64,000 nucleotides of DNA from Bacillota bacterium (lineage in GTDB: Bacteria > Bacillota > Clostridia > Acetivibrionales > DTU013), in assembly GCA_023411575.1 (NCBI GenBank), contig JAEYOP010000031.1, forward strand, positions 21,022-85,021, written 5' to 3'. The stretch's first letter is position 1. The number at the start of each line of letters is the position of its first letter. Under the pieces are notes generated by a model. It did no database searches. It saw only the letters and a program-made list of their open reading frames with translations, and had not been told where the DNA came from. A program made the position numbers and the translations under genes. This document shows, piece after piece, positions 9,363 to 17,081 of this stretch.

Positions 9363-9944
9363 TCAATTACCTTTATACTTTCTATGAACATCACTTGGCG
9401 TATGCTTAGGAAGAGGCTCCTTCTTTTTGTTTGGATTGCTTTTCCAATTTTTATCGTCACCTTTCTTTTTTTCCTTTACTTCACGTCCTTGCTTCTTTTG
9501 GTTAGGTCTTGCGTATGGATCTTCTTTTTTATTAGCTGAAAGAATTTGCTGTTTTACTACATCCGGTACATTTGGGTTGTTCAATAACGCATTAGCCTTA
9601 CTTACCGAATTCGAATTATTTGTAAAAGTCTGTTTATTCACTCCACTACTGTTATCTGCAATTGGATTTGCGATTGTTACTTTAAAGTCTGTATTATACT
9701 TATTTGAAATGACCGATGACGTATATCCGGTATTCATACTTATTGCAGAACCTCCAACATTGGGAGTTCCAATCATACCGGGTTCTATATAGTCACTTGT
9801 AACTATTGCATAAATACCAACACCACCGACAATGATTACTCCCCCAACAAAGACCGCTTCTCCAACGCCTGGAATAAGTAAGGTTGGTGCTGCAAATCTA
9901 AGTAATTCTTCTGCAGTTGCAGCAAATGATTGAACCGGGTTCAC
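9363..9944 (-). CDS. Rhs-type C-terminal region, probably a truncated remnant
   Basis: 193 codons from a GTG at 9944. The N-terminus has a Gly/Val-rich hydrophobic stretch (LLIPGVGEAVFVGGVIIVGG) typical of the linker just after the Rhs core. The middle is Asn/Ser-rich. The C-terminus is very basic (KKKGDDKNWKSNPNKKKEP, ending HTPSDVHRKYKGN), like the variable tips of Rhs/WapA-type proteins. There is no good ribosome site before the GTG, and the upstream 60 bases encode a YD-repeat fragment in another frame, so I think this is the detached tail of a larger gene rather than an independent protein. Whether it is translated is uncertain. No toxic activity can be assigned. Confidence 0.5.
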   Translation of the reverse strand: MNPVQSFAATAEELLRFAAPTLLIPGVGEAVFVGGVIIVGGVGIYAIVTSDYIEPGMIGTPNVGGSAISMNTGYTSSVISNKYNTDFKVTIANPIADNSSGVNKQTFTNNSNSVSKANALLNNPNVPDVVKQQILSANKKEDPYARPNQKKQGREVKEKKKGDDKNWKSNPNKKKEPLPKHTPSDVHRKYKGN

Positions 9945-10002
9945 TCACATTTGTCAGCCTGCCAAGTCCATCTTGGCTTATCCGCAAGCTCTTTTCGCAC
10001 AT
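9928..10002 (-). pseudogene. Rhs YD-repeat fragment, frameshifted from the tail gene
   Basis: The minus-strand frame from about 10002 to 9928 reads ISQDGLGRLTNVSEPG, which matches the YD/Rhs repeat pattern (Y/Q-D-x-L-G-R-L-T-x-V). It is one base out of frame with the tail gene starting at 9944 and is cut off upstream close to the priA stop at 10050. This supports the view that an rhs gene was largely deleted here, leaving one repeat and the tail. Confidence 0.5.
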
Positions 10003-10049
10003 TCACTCGAAAAAGATGCAGCTACCGGTATGATACGCAGTTAGCCTCG

Positions 10050-12500
10050 CTACATCATGCTTGCGGGGTTTATATCCATGCTCAGTTCCGCGTCTTTCCT
10101 ATCCCGGTCTGCGGTAAAAGCGTCCGAGACGGTTGAAAGCATGGCTGCCAGCCGTTCCACGGACCTGCATTTCACTACCAGCCTCCATCTGTACTTGTTG
10201 CGCAGCCTGGAGATCGGCGCCCTTACCGGTCCGGGAAGAATTTCATCCCCATACTCTCCATTGATCTGCAGGGACAGCAGTCTGGCGGTTTCCTTGGCCT
10301 TTTCAAAGGCGACTTTGTCATTGATCGAGCTGACGATCAGGCAGGCAATGTTCGTAAAGGGCGGATAGTTAAGCTTTCTGCGGATATCGGACTCCTGCCG
10401 GAAAAAGGCTTGGTAATCATGGCTGCATGCGGATGTAATACTGTAATCCTCCGTGTTGTACGTCTGTATGACCACTCTGCCGGCAAGCTGTCCGCGGCCT
10501 GCTCTTCCCGCCACCTGGGTAAGCAGCTGGAACGTCCTCTCGGACGCCCGGAAATCGTCCATTCCGAGCAGGCTGTCCGCAGCAAGCACCCCGACCAGGG
10601 TTACGTTGGGGAAATCGTGACCTTTCGCAATCATCTGGGTTCCGACCAGGATATTGATGTTTTTCTCCCGGAAAGCGTCCAGAATCTCTTCATGGGAGTG
10701 CTTCCCGGTGGTGGTGTCCATATCCATCCGGATGACCGAGCAGCCCGGAAAATGCTTCTGCAGGTCTTCCTCCACCCGCTGTGTACCCGTGCCGAACTGC
10801 CGGATCGAACTGCTGCCGCATTTCGGGCAGGTGCCCGGCAGCTTGACGGTGTACCCGCAGTAATGGCAGATAAGCCTGGCGTCGTTCGAGTGATAGGTCA
10901 TCGTAATATTGCAGTGCCTGCATTTGAGCCGGATTCCGCAGCTCCTGCACAGGATGAAGGAAGCGTATCCTCTCTTGTTCAGGAAGAGGATGGTCTGCTG
11001 GCCGGCAGCAATATTTTTTTCGATCTCTTCCGAAAGGCGAGCGCTGAAAATCGTCCGGTTGCCCGCTTCCAGCTCTCTTCTCATATCGATGATCTCCACC
11101 TTCGGCAGGACCAGCGCATTTGCTCGCCCTTTCATCACGGCATAGCCGATTTCGCCGTCCATGGCCCTTTGGAAGGTTTCAACAGAAGGCGTTGCGGAAC
11201 CGTACAGCAGCAAAGCGCCGTCCTGCATGCAGCGTCTGGCCGCGATCTGCGCCGCGCTGTATTTGGGCGTCGTTTCCGATTTATAGGAATTTTCATGTTC
11301 TTCGTCGATAATAACAATGCCGAGCTTTTCAAAAGGCGCAAAGACCGCGGATCGCGCTCCGACCACCACTTTTACCGTGCCGCTTCCGATCAGTCTCCAC
11401 TGGTCGTACCGTTCTCCCGGGGAAAGCCTGCTGTGCTGTACGGCGACCAGATCGCCGAACCGGCCCCTGAAGCGGTCCACCATCTGCGGCGTCAGAGAAA
11501 TTTCCGGGACAAGGACAATCGCCTCTTTCCCCTGCTCCAGCACGTGCTGTATCAGCTGGAGGTAAACCTCCGTCTTCCCGCTCCCCGTCACTCCATGCAG
11601 CAGCATTTCGCAAAACGTGCCGCGGTCGACGGCCGCCTTCGCGGCTTCCAAAACCGCCGCCTGCTCCGCCGTAGGCTCAAGCGGCTGCGTCGCAGCGATG
11701 CTGCGGTGCTTCAGCGGATCCCGCTGCACTTCGATTTCTTTATAAGAAAGGTATCCCATCCTTCGGAGGGTATCGACCACCGACGGCGATACCGCCGCAA
11801 ACCGGACGATGTCGGCTACGGCTATGTATTCGTTGTCCAGCAGCATTTCCAGCACACGGATCTGCTGGATCCGTTTCAGCACGCCGTTCTCCATGTCCTC
11901 CAGCACCTCCGGCGCCGGCATTGCAAGGCTCGCCACCCGGACCTTCTTTTCCCTCACGGCGGCGGAATATTGCTCGCATACGCTTATGATCCCCGTCGCT
12001 TCCAACGCCCTCAAATGAGCGTTCAACCCGCTTTTCACACCGCACAGCGCTTTCAGTTCGCCGACCTCCAGCGCATTGTCGTTCGCGGCCAGCGCATCTA
12101 CGATTGCCTGCTTCGCCGGAGGCAGCCCCTTTACGGCATTAAGCAGCTTCGCCACACACAGGCTTTTCACGCCTATACCCGCCGGAAGCATGCATTTTAT
12201 CGCTGCCGCATAGGTGCAGAAATACATCTGCTTCATCCAGACCGCCAGCTCGATCAACGCCTGCGACAGAACAGGCTTTTTATCAATAATTTTCTTTATG
12301 CTCTTCAGGTTCCTGAAATCCGAGCTTTCGGCAAAGCCGATGACGTATCCCTCTTTAAGGCTGTTGCCGCCGCCGAAGGGAACGATCACCCGCATGCCGG
12401 CCGAAAGCCCTTCCGCAAGGCTTTCCGGCGCCAGGTAATGATATTGTTTGTCAAATTCACGTGTTGTTCCATTCAGGACAACAACGGCGATTTTATCCAT
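10050..12500 (-). CDS. priA: Primosomal protein N' (replication restart helicase PriA)
   Basis: 816 aa, normal for Firmicute PriA. PriA recognises stalled forks and unwinds the lagging-strand arm so that the replicative helicase can be reloaded. Visible: the N-terminal DNA-binding domain (YHYLAPESLAEGLSAGMRVIVPF), Walker A GVTGSGKTE at about 303-311, DEEH box (IIDEEHENSYK), the cysteine-rich zinc module inserted in the helicase core (CRSCGIRLKCRHC and CHYCGY, CPKCG) at about 525-570, and helicase motif VI (QVAGRAGRG). It is not next to coaBC, its common neighbour, which here lies 47 kb away. A weak TATAAT at 12556-12561 (minus strand) may be its -10. Confidence 0.97.
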   Translation of the reverse strand: MDKIAVVVLNGTTREFDKQYHYLAPESLAEGLSAGMRVIVPFGGGNSLKEGYVIGFAESSDFRNLKSIKKIIDKKPVLSQALIELAVWMKQMYFCTYAAAIKCMLPAGIGVKSLCVAKLLNAVKGLPPAKQAIVDALAANDNALEVGELKALCGVKSGLNAHLRALEATGIISVCEQYSAAVREKKVRVASLAMPAPEVLEDMENGVLKRIQQIRVLEMLLDNEYIAVADIVRFAAVSPSVVDTLRRMGYLSYKEIEVQRDPLKHRSIAATQPLEPTAEQAAVLEAAKAAVDRGTFCEMLLHGVTGSGKTEVYLQLIQHVLEQGKEAIVLVPEISLTPQMVDRFRGRFGDLVAVQHSRLSPGERYDQWRLIGSGTVKVVVGARSAVFAPFEKLGIVIIDEEHENSYKSETTPKYSAAQIAARRCMQDGALLLYGSATPSVETFQRAMDGEIGYAVMKGRANALVLPKVEIIDMRRELEAGNRTIFSARLSEEIEKNIAAGQQTILFLNKRGYASFILCRSCGIRLKCRHCNITMTYHSNDARLICHYCGYTVKLPGTCPKCGSSSIRQFGTGTQRVEEDLQKHFPGCSVIRMDMDTTTGKHSHEEILDAFREKNINILVGTQMIAKGHDFPNVTLVGVLAADSLLGMDDFRASERTFQLLTQVAGRAGRGQLAGRVVIQTYNTEDYSITSACSHDYQAFFRQESDIRRKLNYPPFTNIACLIVSSINDKVAFEKAKETARLLSLQINGEYGDEILPGPVRAPISRLRNKYRWRLVVKCRSVERLAAMLSTVSDAFTADRDRKDAELSMDINPASMM

Positions 12501-12606
12501 CGTACTCCCTTTCCGGTTCCATTTCCGCCGATGCGGATCAATGAGGCATGTCCTAATTATACCTCATGGTTTTTTCATTTTCTATCCCATTTGCAAGTCA
12601 TTGGAT

Positions 12607-12652
12607 ATTCCCATAGGGGAATCTCCATGGAGTTGGTTGTTCCCCTGCAGGG
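12607..12652. repeat. Cluster of three short palindromes upstream of the methyltransferase-tmcAL operon
   Basis: ATTCCC-ATAG-GGGAAT (12607-12622), CTCCATGGAG (12623-12632) and CCCTGCAGGG (12643-12652) sit side by side in the 270-bp gap between priA and the divergent gene at 12771, 23 bases before that gene's -35. Three adjacent palindromes suggest protein binding or a folded leader for the priA side, but no known operator is recognised. Confidence 0.45.
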
Positions 12653-12674
12653 ATTTTCAACAACAGGAATATTC

Positions 12675-12703
12675 TTGTTATGTACCAGTTCTTGGGGTAT
12701 AAT
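12675..12703 (+). promoter_or_regulatory. Sigma-A promoter of the methyltransferase-tmcAL operon
   Basis: TTGTTA at 12675-12680, a 17-base spacer and TATAAT at 12698-12703. It lies 68 bases before the ATG at 12771, which has AAGGTGG at 12755-12761. Confidence 0.7.
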
Positions 12704-12770
12704 AGGTATGCGCCGGAGCATTTGTGCCCCCGGGAAGGCATTCCAAATACGAATAAGGTGGTTGATCCCT

Positions 12771-13571
12771 ATGATCATTATCGGTGAAAAGATAAATAGT
12801 ACCCTCAAAGCGGTAAGATCCGCGATAGAGTCCTGCGATGCGACATTTATCCAGGAGCTTGCAAAAAGGCAGTACGAAGCCGGCGCAGCCTACATCGACC
12901 TCAACGCGGGCATGTTCCTCGACGGCGAAGCCGAAAAGCTGGAATGGCTCGTCAACACCGTACAGGAAGCCATAGACGCCCCCCTTTCCATCGATTCGCC
13001 GAATCCGGCCGCCGTGGCGCGGGCTTTGAAATCGGTCAAATCCGGCAAACCCATCGTCAACTCCATAACGGATGAAAAAGAACGTTTCAACGCAGTGCTT
13101 CCCCTTGTCCTGGAATACCATACGAGCATCGTCGCCCTGTGCATGGATGATACCGGAATGCCCGAAACGGTGGAGGACCGGGTGGTCATAGCGGACAGGC
13201 TGATCGGCCGCCTGACGGCGAAAGGCGTAAGCATCGGCGATATTTACATCGATCCCCTGGTTCGTCCCATCGGCACCGGCTCCCATTATGGAACGATTGC
13301 CCTTGAAACGATCCGCAAGGTCCGTGCCGAATTCCCTGAAGTCCATATCACCTGCGGACTCAGCAACATTTCCTTCGGCATCCCTGCCAGAAAGGTGATG
13401 AACCAGGCTTTCCTGGTCGCGGCGATGACCGCCGGCATGGACGGCGCCATCCTGGACCCGCTGGACAAAAAGCTGATGACCCTGGTTTATGCCGCCGAAG
13501 CACTGATCGGCACGGACGAATTCTGCATGAACTACCTGATGAAGTTCCGGGAAGGCCTGCTCGAAATATGA
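12771..13571 (+). CDS. Pterin-binding methyltransferase, AcsE/MetH-domain-like (methyl-H4folate)
   Basis: 266 aa, a single TIM-barrel pterin-binding domain. Visible motifs: GEKINST near the N-terminus, AGAAYIDLNAG (about residue 36-46), PLSIDSPNP, NSITDE, a DDTGMP loop, IYIDPLVRPIGTG and CGLSNISFGIP. These are the pattern of methyltetrahydrofolate:corrinoid methyltransferases (AcsE, MtvB) and the H4folate domain of MetH. The start was set at ATG 12771 behind AAGGTGG; the frame is open far upstream, but that part is antisense to priA. No corrinoid protein or acetyl-CoA synthase gene is adjacent, so the methyl acceptor is unknown. The stop overlaps the tmcAL start (ATGA), so the two are translationally coupled. 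Confidence 0.85.
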   Translation: MIIIGEKINSTLKAVRSAIESCDATFIQELAKRQYEAGAAYIDLNAGMFLDGEAEKLEWLVNTVQEAIDAPLSIDSPNPAAVARALKSVKSGKPIVNSITDEKERFNAVLPLVLEYHTSIVALCMDDTGMPETVEDRVVIADRLIGRLTAKGVSIGDIYIDPLVRPIGTGSHYGTIALETIRKVRAEFPEVHITCGLSNISFGIPARKVMNQAFLVAAMTAGMDGAILDPLDKKLMTLVYAAEALIGTDEFCMNYLMKFREGLLEI

Positions 13572-14863
13572 AGGTCCTTGGAATCATTGCCGAATACAAT
13601 CCTTTTCACAACGGACACCTGTACCATCTCCAGGCCGCCAGAAAACGGACGGAGGCCGATTGCGTCGTCGCGGTCATGAGCGGCAACTTCACCCAGCGCG
13701 GCGAGCCTGCCATTGCCGATAAATGGGCCAGAACGGAAATCGCGCTGCTGAACGGAATCGATCTGGTGATCGAACTTCCCTTTCCTTATGCAATGGGCAG
13801 CGCCGAATTCTTCGCCTATGGAGCGGTCAAACTGCTTCACAGCCTTGGAGCGGTCGATTCGCTTTGCTTCGGAAGCGAGTCCGGCGACCTGGAGAGCCTT
13901 TCGGAAGCGGCCTCCATCCTGGTCGACGAGCCGGACGGATATAAAAAGGAACTGAAAAATTCGCTGTCCGGCGGCAAATCCTTCCCCGCCGCTCGCCAGG
14001 AAGCATTGTCCAACTACCTCTCCGGCCATTTCGGGCACGACGCCCTTTCCGACCAACTGCGAAGTCCCAACAACATACTGGGCATTGAATATCTCAAGGC
14101 GCTCAAAAGGCTGAACAGCCCGATCCGGCCGGTTACCGTCGGCAGGGTCGGCAGCGGCTACAATTCGGCGGACTTGTCCGGAAGCCTCAGCAGCGCCACA
14201 GCGGTCCGCAGGACGATCTCGGAAAATCCCTGGCCCCAGGCCATGGAGCGGCTAAAAGAGGTTCTCCCGGAACAGACCCTTGTCCTCCTCGACCGGGAAT
14301 TTCGGCTTGGCCGGGGACCGGTCTTTCCCTCTGATTTTTCATCGATGCTGCTGTCTCTATTCCGCAAAATGACCGCGGAGGATGTCCGTTCCCTGCCCTA
14401 CATGGAGCCGGGATTGGAAAACAGATTCAAACAGGCGGCGGAAATTGCGGGCTCTTACGACGAATTGCTGGACCGTATCGGCACAAAACGCTACACCGGC
14501 ACCCGGATTCAAAGAATCCTCTTCTGCGCCCTTGCCGGCCTGACCAATGAATTGTTCGAGGCCTTCAACGCAAACGGCGGTCCCGCATACATCCGCATAC
14601 TCGGTTTCAACAATACCGGCCGGCAGCTTCTTTCCTCAATAAAAGACACCGCTCTGCTTCCCGTCGTCACCAAAGCCGCCGATTTCAAAAATTCCGGGGC
14701 TCCCCTCCTCTCCGCCATGCTCCGGCTGGAAGCCGCCGCCGCGGATCAGTATGTCCTGGCCTGCGGAAATGCGGAATACCGACGGTCCGGCAGTGAATTC
14801 ACTCGAAATGTCATCTATGGCGCAATATCCGATAAATACAAAGGATTTTTTCCACTCTTATAG
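13568..14863 (+). CDS. tmcAL: tRNA(Met) cytidine acetate ligase
   Basis: 431 aa, full length. TmcAL (formerly YlbM) uses ATP and acetate to make N4-acetylcytidine at the wobble base of elongator tRNA-Met. Motifs: nucleotidyltransferase signature IAEYNPFHNGHLYHL at the N-terminus (HxGH-like), VAVMSGNFTQRGEPA, and DLVIELPFPYAMGSAEFFA. The C-terminal RNA-binding half contains RIQRILFCALAG. It overlaps the preceding methyltransferase gene by four bases and is followed 35 bases later by a membrane protein on the same strand. Confidence 0.93.
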   Translation: MKVLGIIAEYNPFHNGHLYHLQAARKRTEADCVVAVMSGNFTQRGEPAIADKWARTEIALLNGIDLVIELPFPYAMGSAEFFAYGAVKLLHSLGAVDSLCFGSESGDLESLSEAASILVDEPDGYKKELKNSLSGGKSFPAARQEALSNYLSGHFGHDALSDQLRSPNNILGIEYLKALKRLNSPIRPVTVGRVGSGYNSADLSGSLSSATAVRRTISENPWPQAMERLKEVLPEQTLVLLDREFRLGRGPVFPSDFSSMLLSLFRKMTAEDVRSLPYMEPGLENRFKQAAEIAGSYDELLDRIGTKRYTGTRIQRILFCALAGLTNELFEAFNANGGPAYIRILGFNNTGRQLLSSIKDTALLPVVTKAADFKNSGAPLLSAMLRLEAAAADQYVLACGNAEYRRSGSEFTRNVIYGAISDKYKGFFPLL

Positions 14864-14898
14864 AATAGGTATATATAAGTATAGCTTGGAGGTGTGAT

Positions 14899-15705
14899 AT
14901 GAAATATCTCGTCAGTGCCATTCACTACGCAGCCCGGAACTGGATGCTGATGCTCCCGGTATTCGTGTTGACAGCCATTGTCAATATTATTGCCGGCGTC
15001 AGTTCCGCCATCAATTCGGGAATCTGGAGCTCCCTTTCCGGAATGAACGACTATACGGATTTCAAAACCGTTTTCACCGCACTGTCCGCCATTTTTGCCG
15101 CTGTCGTGGGGTCCGCCGTGCTTGCCCTGATCGCCAGGCTGATCTACGAGCCCGCCACCTACGGACTGGTCAACAAGAGCCTGGAAACCGGGAACGCCGG
15201 GTTGAATGATATCGGCGCGGCAATCAGCGGCAATTTTATCAAATTCGTCATCTACCTGGTGGGCATGCTGGTCGTGGGCCTGGTTGCCTCCGTTGCGGCC
15301 CTGCTGGTATGGCTGCTGCTGAAGCTGATCTTTTCCCTCCTGGGAGCGCTGGGGGCGGTTATCATGGTGATCCTGACCATTGCAATCATCCTGTTTTTTA
15401 TCGCCCTGTTCATCGTGCTGAGCTTTTGGTTCTCCGCAATGGTAGTTGACAGCCTTGACGTGGTCGCTGCCGCCAAGAAGTCCATAGAAGTGGTGAAGAG
15501 CTGTTTCTGGACCATACTGGGAGTATGGCTGCTGGTTCTAATCGTATGCGCGGTTGCATCCGGCATCCTGTATTTCGTCACTAAAATTCCTCTCCTTGGC
15601 CCGATCATTTACAGCGTGGTGCCCACCGTGCAGTATTTCGTCATGGCAGTCTTCTTCCTGCTGATTTACCGGGAAAAGACCGGACGTACCAATACGGGCA
15701 TTTAG
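14899..15705 (+). CDS. Polytopic membrane protein of unknown function
   Basis: 268 aa with about six hydrophobic segments, several rich in Ala, Val, Leu and Gly. There is no signal peptide and no catalytic motif. The layout resembles the membrane domain found in glycerophosphodiester phosphodiesterase-like and DUF-type integral proteins of Firmicutes, but I cannot assign a family. GGAGGTGTGAT precedes the ATG. It may be transcribed with tmcAL, 35 bases upstream; tyrS downstream has its own promoter. Confidence 0.75.
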   Translation: MKYLVSAIHYAARNWMLMLPVFVLTAIVNIIAGVSSAINSGIWSSLSGMNDYTDFKTVFTALSAIFAAVVGSAVLALIARLIYEPATYGLVNKSLETGNAGLNDIGAAISGNFIKFVIYLVGMLVVGLVASVAALLVWLLLKLIFSLLGALGAVIMVILTIAIILFFIALFIVLSFWFSAMVVDSLDVVAAAKKSIEVVKSCFWTILGVWLLVLIVCAVASGILYFVTKIPLLGPIIYSVVPTVQYFVMAVFFLLIYREKTGRTNTGI

Positions 15706-15717
15706 CCCTGTTCAGCC

Positions 15718-15746
15718 TTGAAATACTTGAACCGGTATGGTAAAAT
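15718..15746 (+). promoter_or_regulatory. Sigma-A promoter of tyrS
   Basis: TTGAAA at 15718-15723, 17-base spacer, TAAAAT at 15741-15746, 29 bases before the tyrS ATG. The leader is too short for a T-box. Confidence 0.65.
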
Positions 15747-15774
15747 ACACAAAAAAACACGAGGTAGCAAAAAT

Positions 15775-17004
15775 ATGTCGAACAGCGTATTTGACGTACT
15801 CAGGGAAAGAGGGTTCATTGCCCAGCTGACTCATGAGGAAGAGATAAAGGAGCTTCTGGACAAGCAGAAAGTGACCTTCTATATCGGCTTCGACCCCACC
15901 GCCGACAGCCTGCATGTCGGCCACTTCCTGCAAATGATGGTCATGGCCCACATGCAGCGGGCCGGACACAAGCCCATCGCCATCATCGGCGGCGGTACGG
16001 CCATGGTCGGAGACCCCTCCGGGAAAAGCGACATGCGGAAAATGATGACCCTTGACGTGATCCGCCATAACTCGGACAATTTCAAGAAGCAGCTGTCCAA
16101 ATTCATCGATTTCACCAACGACCGCGCTTTGATGGTTGACAACGCGGACTGGCTGCTGAACCTGAATTATGTAGATTTCCTGCGGGATATCGGAGTCCAC
16201 TTCTCCGTGAACAGAATGCTGACGGCGGAATGCTTCCGCTCCAGAATGGAAAAGGGACTGACCTTCATTGAATTCAACTATATGCTGATGCAGAGCTACG
16301 ACTTCCTGATGCTCTACAAAAAGTACGGCTGCATCCTGGAATTGGGCGGAGACGACCAGTGGTCCAACATCCTCGGCGGCATCGACCTGATCCGGCGCGT
16401 GGAAGGCAAGGAAGCCTACGGCATGACCTTTACCCTGCTCACCACAAGCGAAGGGAAAAAGATGGGCAAAACGGAAAAGGGCGCTCTCTGGCTGGATCCG
16501 GAAAAAACGTCGCCATACGATTTCTACCAGTACTGGAGAAACATCGACGACGCCGATGTGATCAAATGCCTGAAGCTGCTTACGTTCCTCCCGATGGACG
16601 AAATCGCGAAGCTGGCGGAATTGAAGGATCAGCAGATCAATGAAGCCAAAAAGGTGCTTGCATACGAAGTGACGAAGCTGGTGCACGGCCAGGAGGAAGC
16701 CGATAAGGCAAGGCAGCTCACCGAAGCGCTTTTCGGCGGCGGCGGCAGTACCAGCAGCCTTCCGACCACGGAACTCACGGCGGACGAACTGGCAGGCGGC
16801 TTAAACATTCTCGACCTGCTCCTGAAAACCGGTCTTGTTCCCTCCAAGGGAGAAGGCCGCAGGCTTGTGCAGCAAGGCGGCATCTACATCGGAGAGGAGC
16901 CGGTCTCCTCCATCGATTTTGTGTTTACCGCGGGCCTGCTGGAGAACGGGGAACGGATCATCAAAAAAGGAAAGAAAACCTATCACAAGATCGTATTAAA
17001 ATAG
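15775..17004 (+). CDS. tyrS: Tyrosine--tRNA ligase
   Basis: 409 aa. Class I synthetase charging tRNA-Tyr. Visible: the HIGH-like motif LHVGHF (about residue 46-51), tyrosine-site residues in YDFLMLYKKYGC and GGDDQWSNI, the KMSKS-like KMGKT loop, and a C-terminal S4-type RNA-binding domain (GLVPSKGEGRRLVQQGGIYIGEEPV). The ATG at 15775 follows GAGGT at 15761-15765; the frame extends upstream to 15718 but that part contains the promoter. No T-box leader is present between the promoter and the start, unusual for a Firmicute tyrS. Confidence 0.97.
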   Translation: MSNSVFDVLRERGFIAQLTHEEEIKELLDKQKVTFYIGFDPTADSLHVGHFLQMMVMAHMQRAGHKPIAIIGGGTAMVGDPSGKSDMRKMMTLDVIRHNSDNFKKQLSKFIDFTNDRALMVDNADWLLNLNYVDFLRDIGVHFSVNRMLTAECFRSRMEKGLTFIEFNYMLMQSYDFLMLYKKYGCILELGGDDQWSNILGGIDLIRRVEGKEAYGMTFTLLTTSEGKKMGKTEKGALWLDPEKTSPYDFYQYWRNIDDADVIKCLKLLTFLPMDEIAKLAELKDQQINEAKKVLAYEVTKLVHGQEEADKARQLTEALFGGGGSTSSLPTTELTADELAGGLNILDLLLKTGLVPSKGEGRRLVQQGGIYIGEEPVSSIDFVFTAGLLENGERIIKKGKKTYHKIVLK

Positions 17005-17030
17005 CCCGCAAAAACGCCGGATAAAAACGC

Positions 17031-17063
17031 AACCCGCTGGTATTCCTACCAACGGGTTCTTTT
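17031..17063. terminator. Bidirectional terminator between tyrS and rnjA
   Basis: Stem of 12 bp with one mismatch (17031-17042 with 17047-17058), TTCC loop, followed by CTTTTA on the plus strand and GCGTTTTTA on the minus strand. It serves the convergent tyrS and RNase J genes. Confidence 0.75.
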
Positions 17064-17081
17064 ATGCCTGTCCCACTTTTG

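Noticed and set aside
10410..12770. Long open plus-strand frame continuing into the methyltransferase gene
   Set aside because: It is antisense to priA, rich in His/Arg/Gln as expected for a shadow frame, and has no ribosome site; the real start is at 12771.
15706..15774. T-box leader before tyrS
   Set aside because: Only about 70 bases separate the genes and they hold a plain promoter; no room for a T-box. The same holds for the 80-base gap before glyS.
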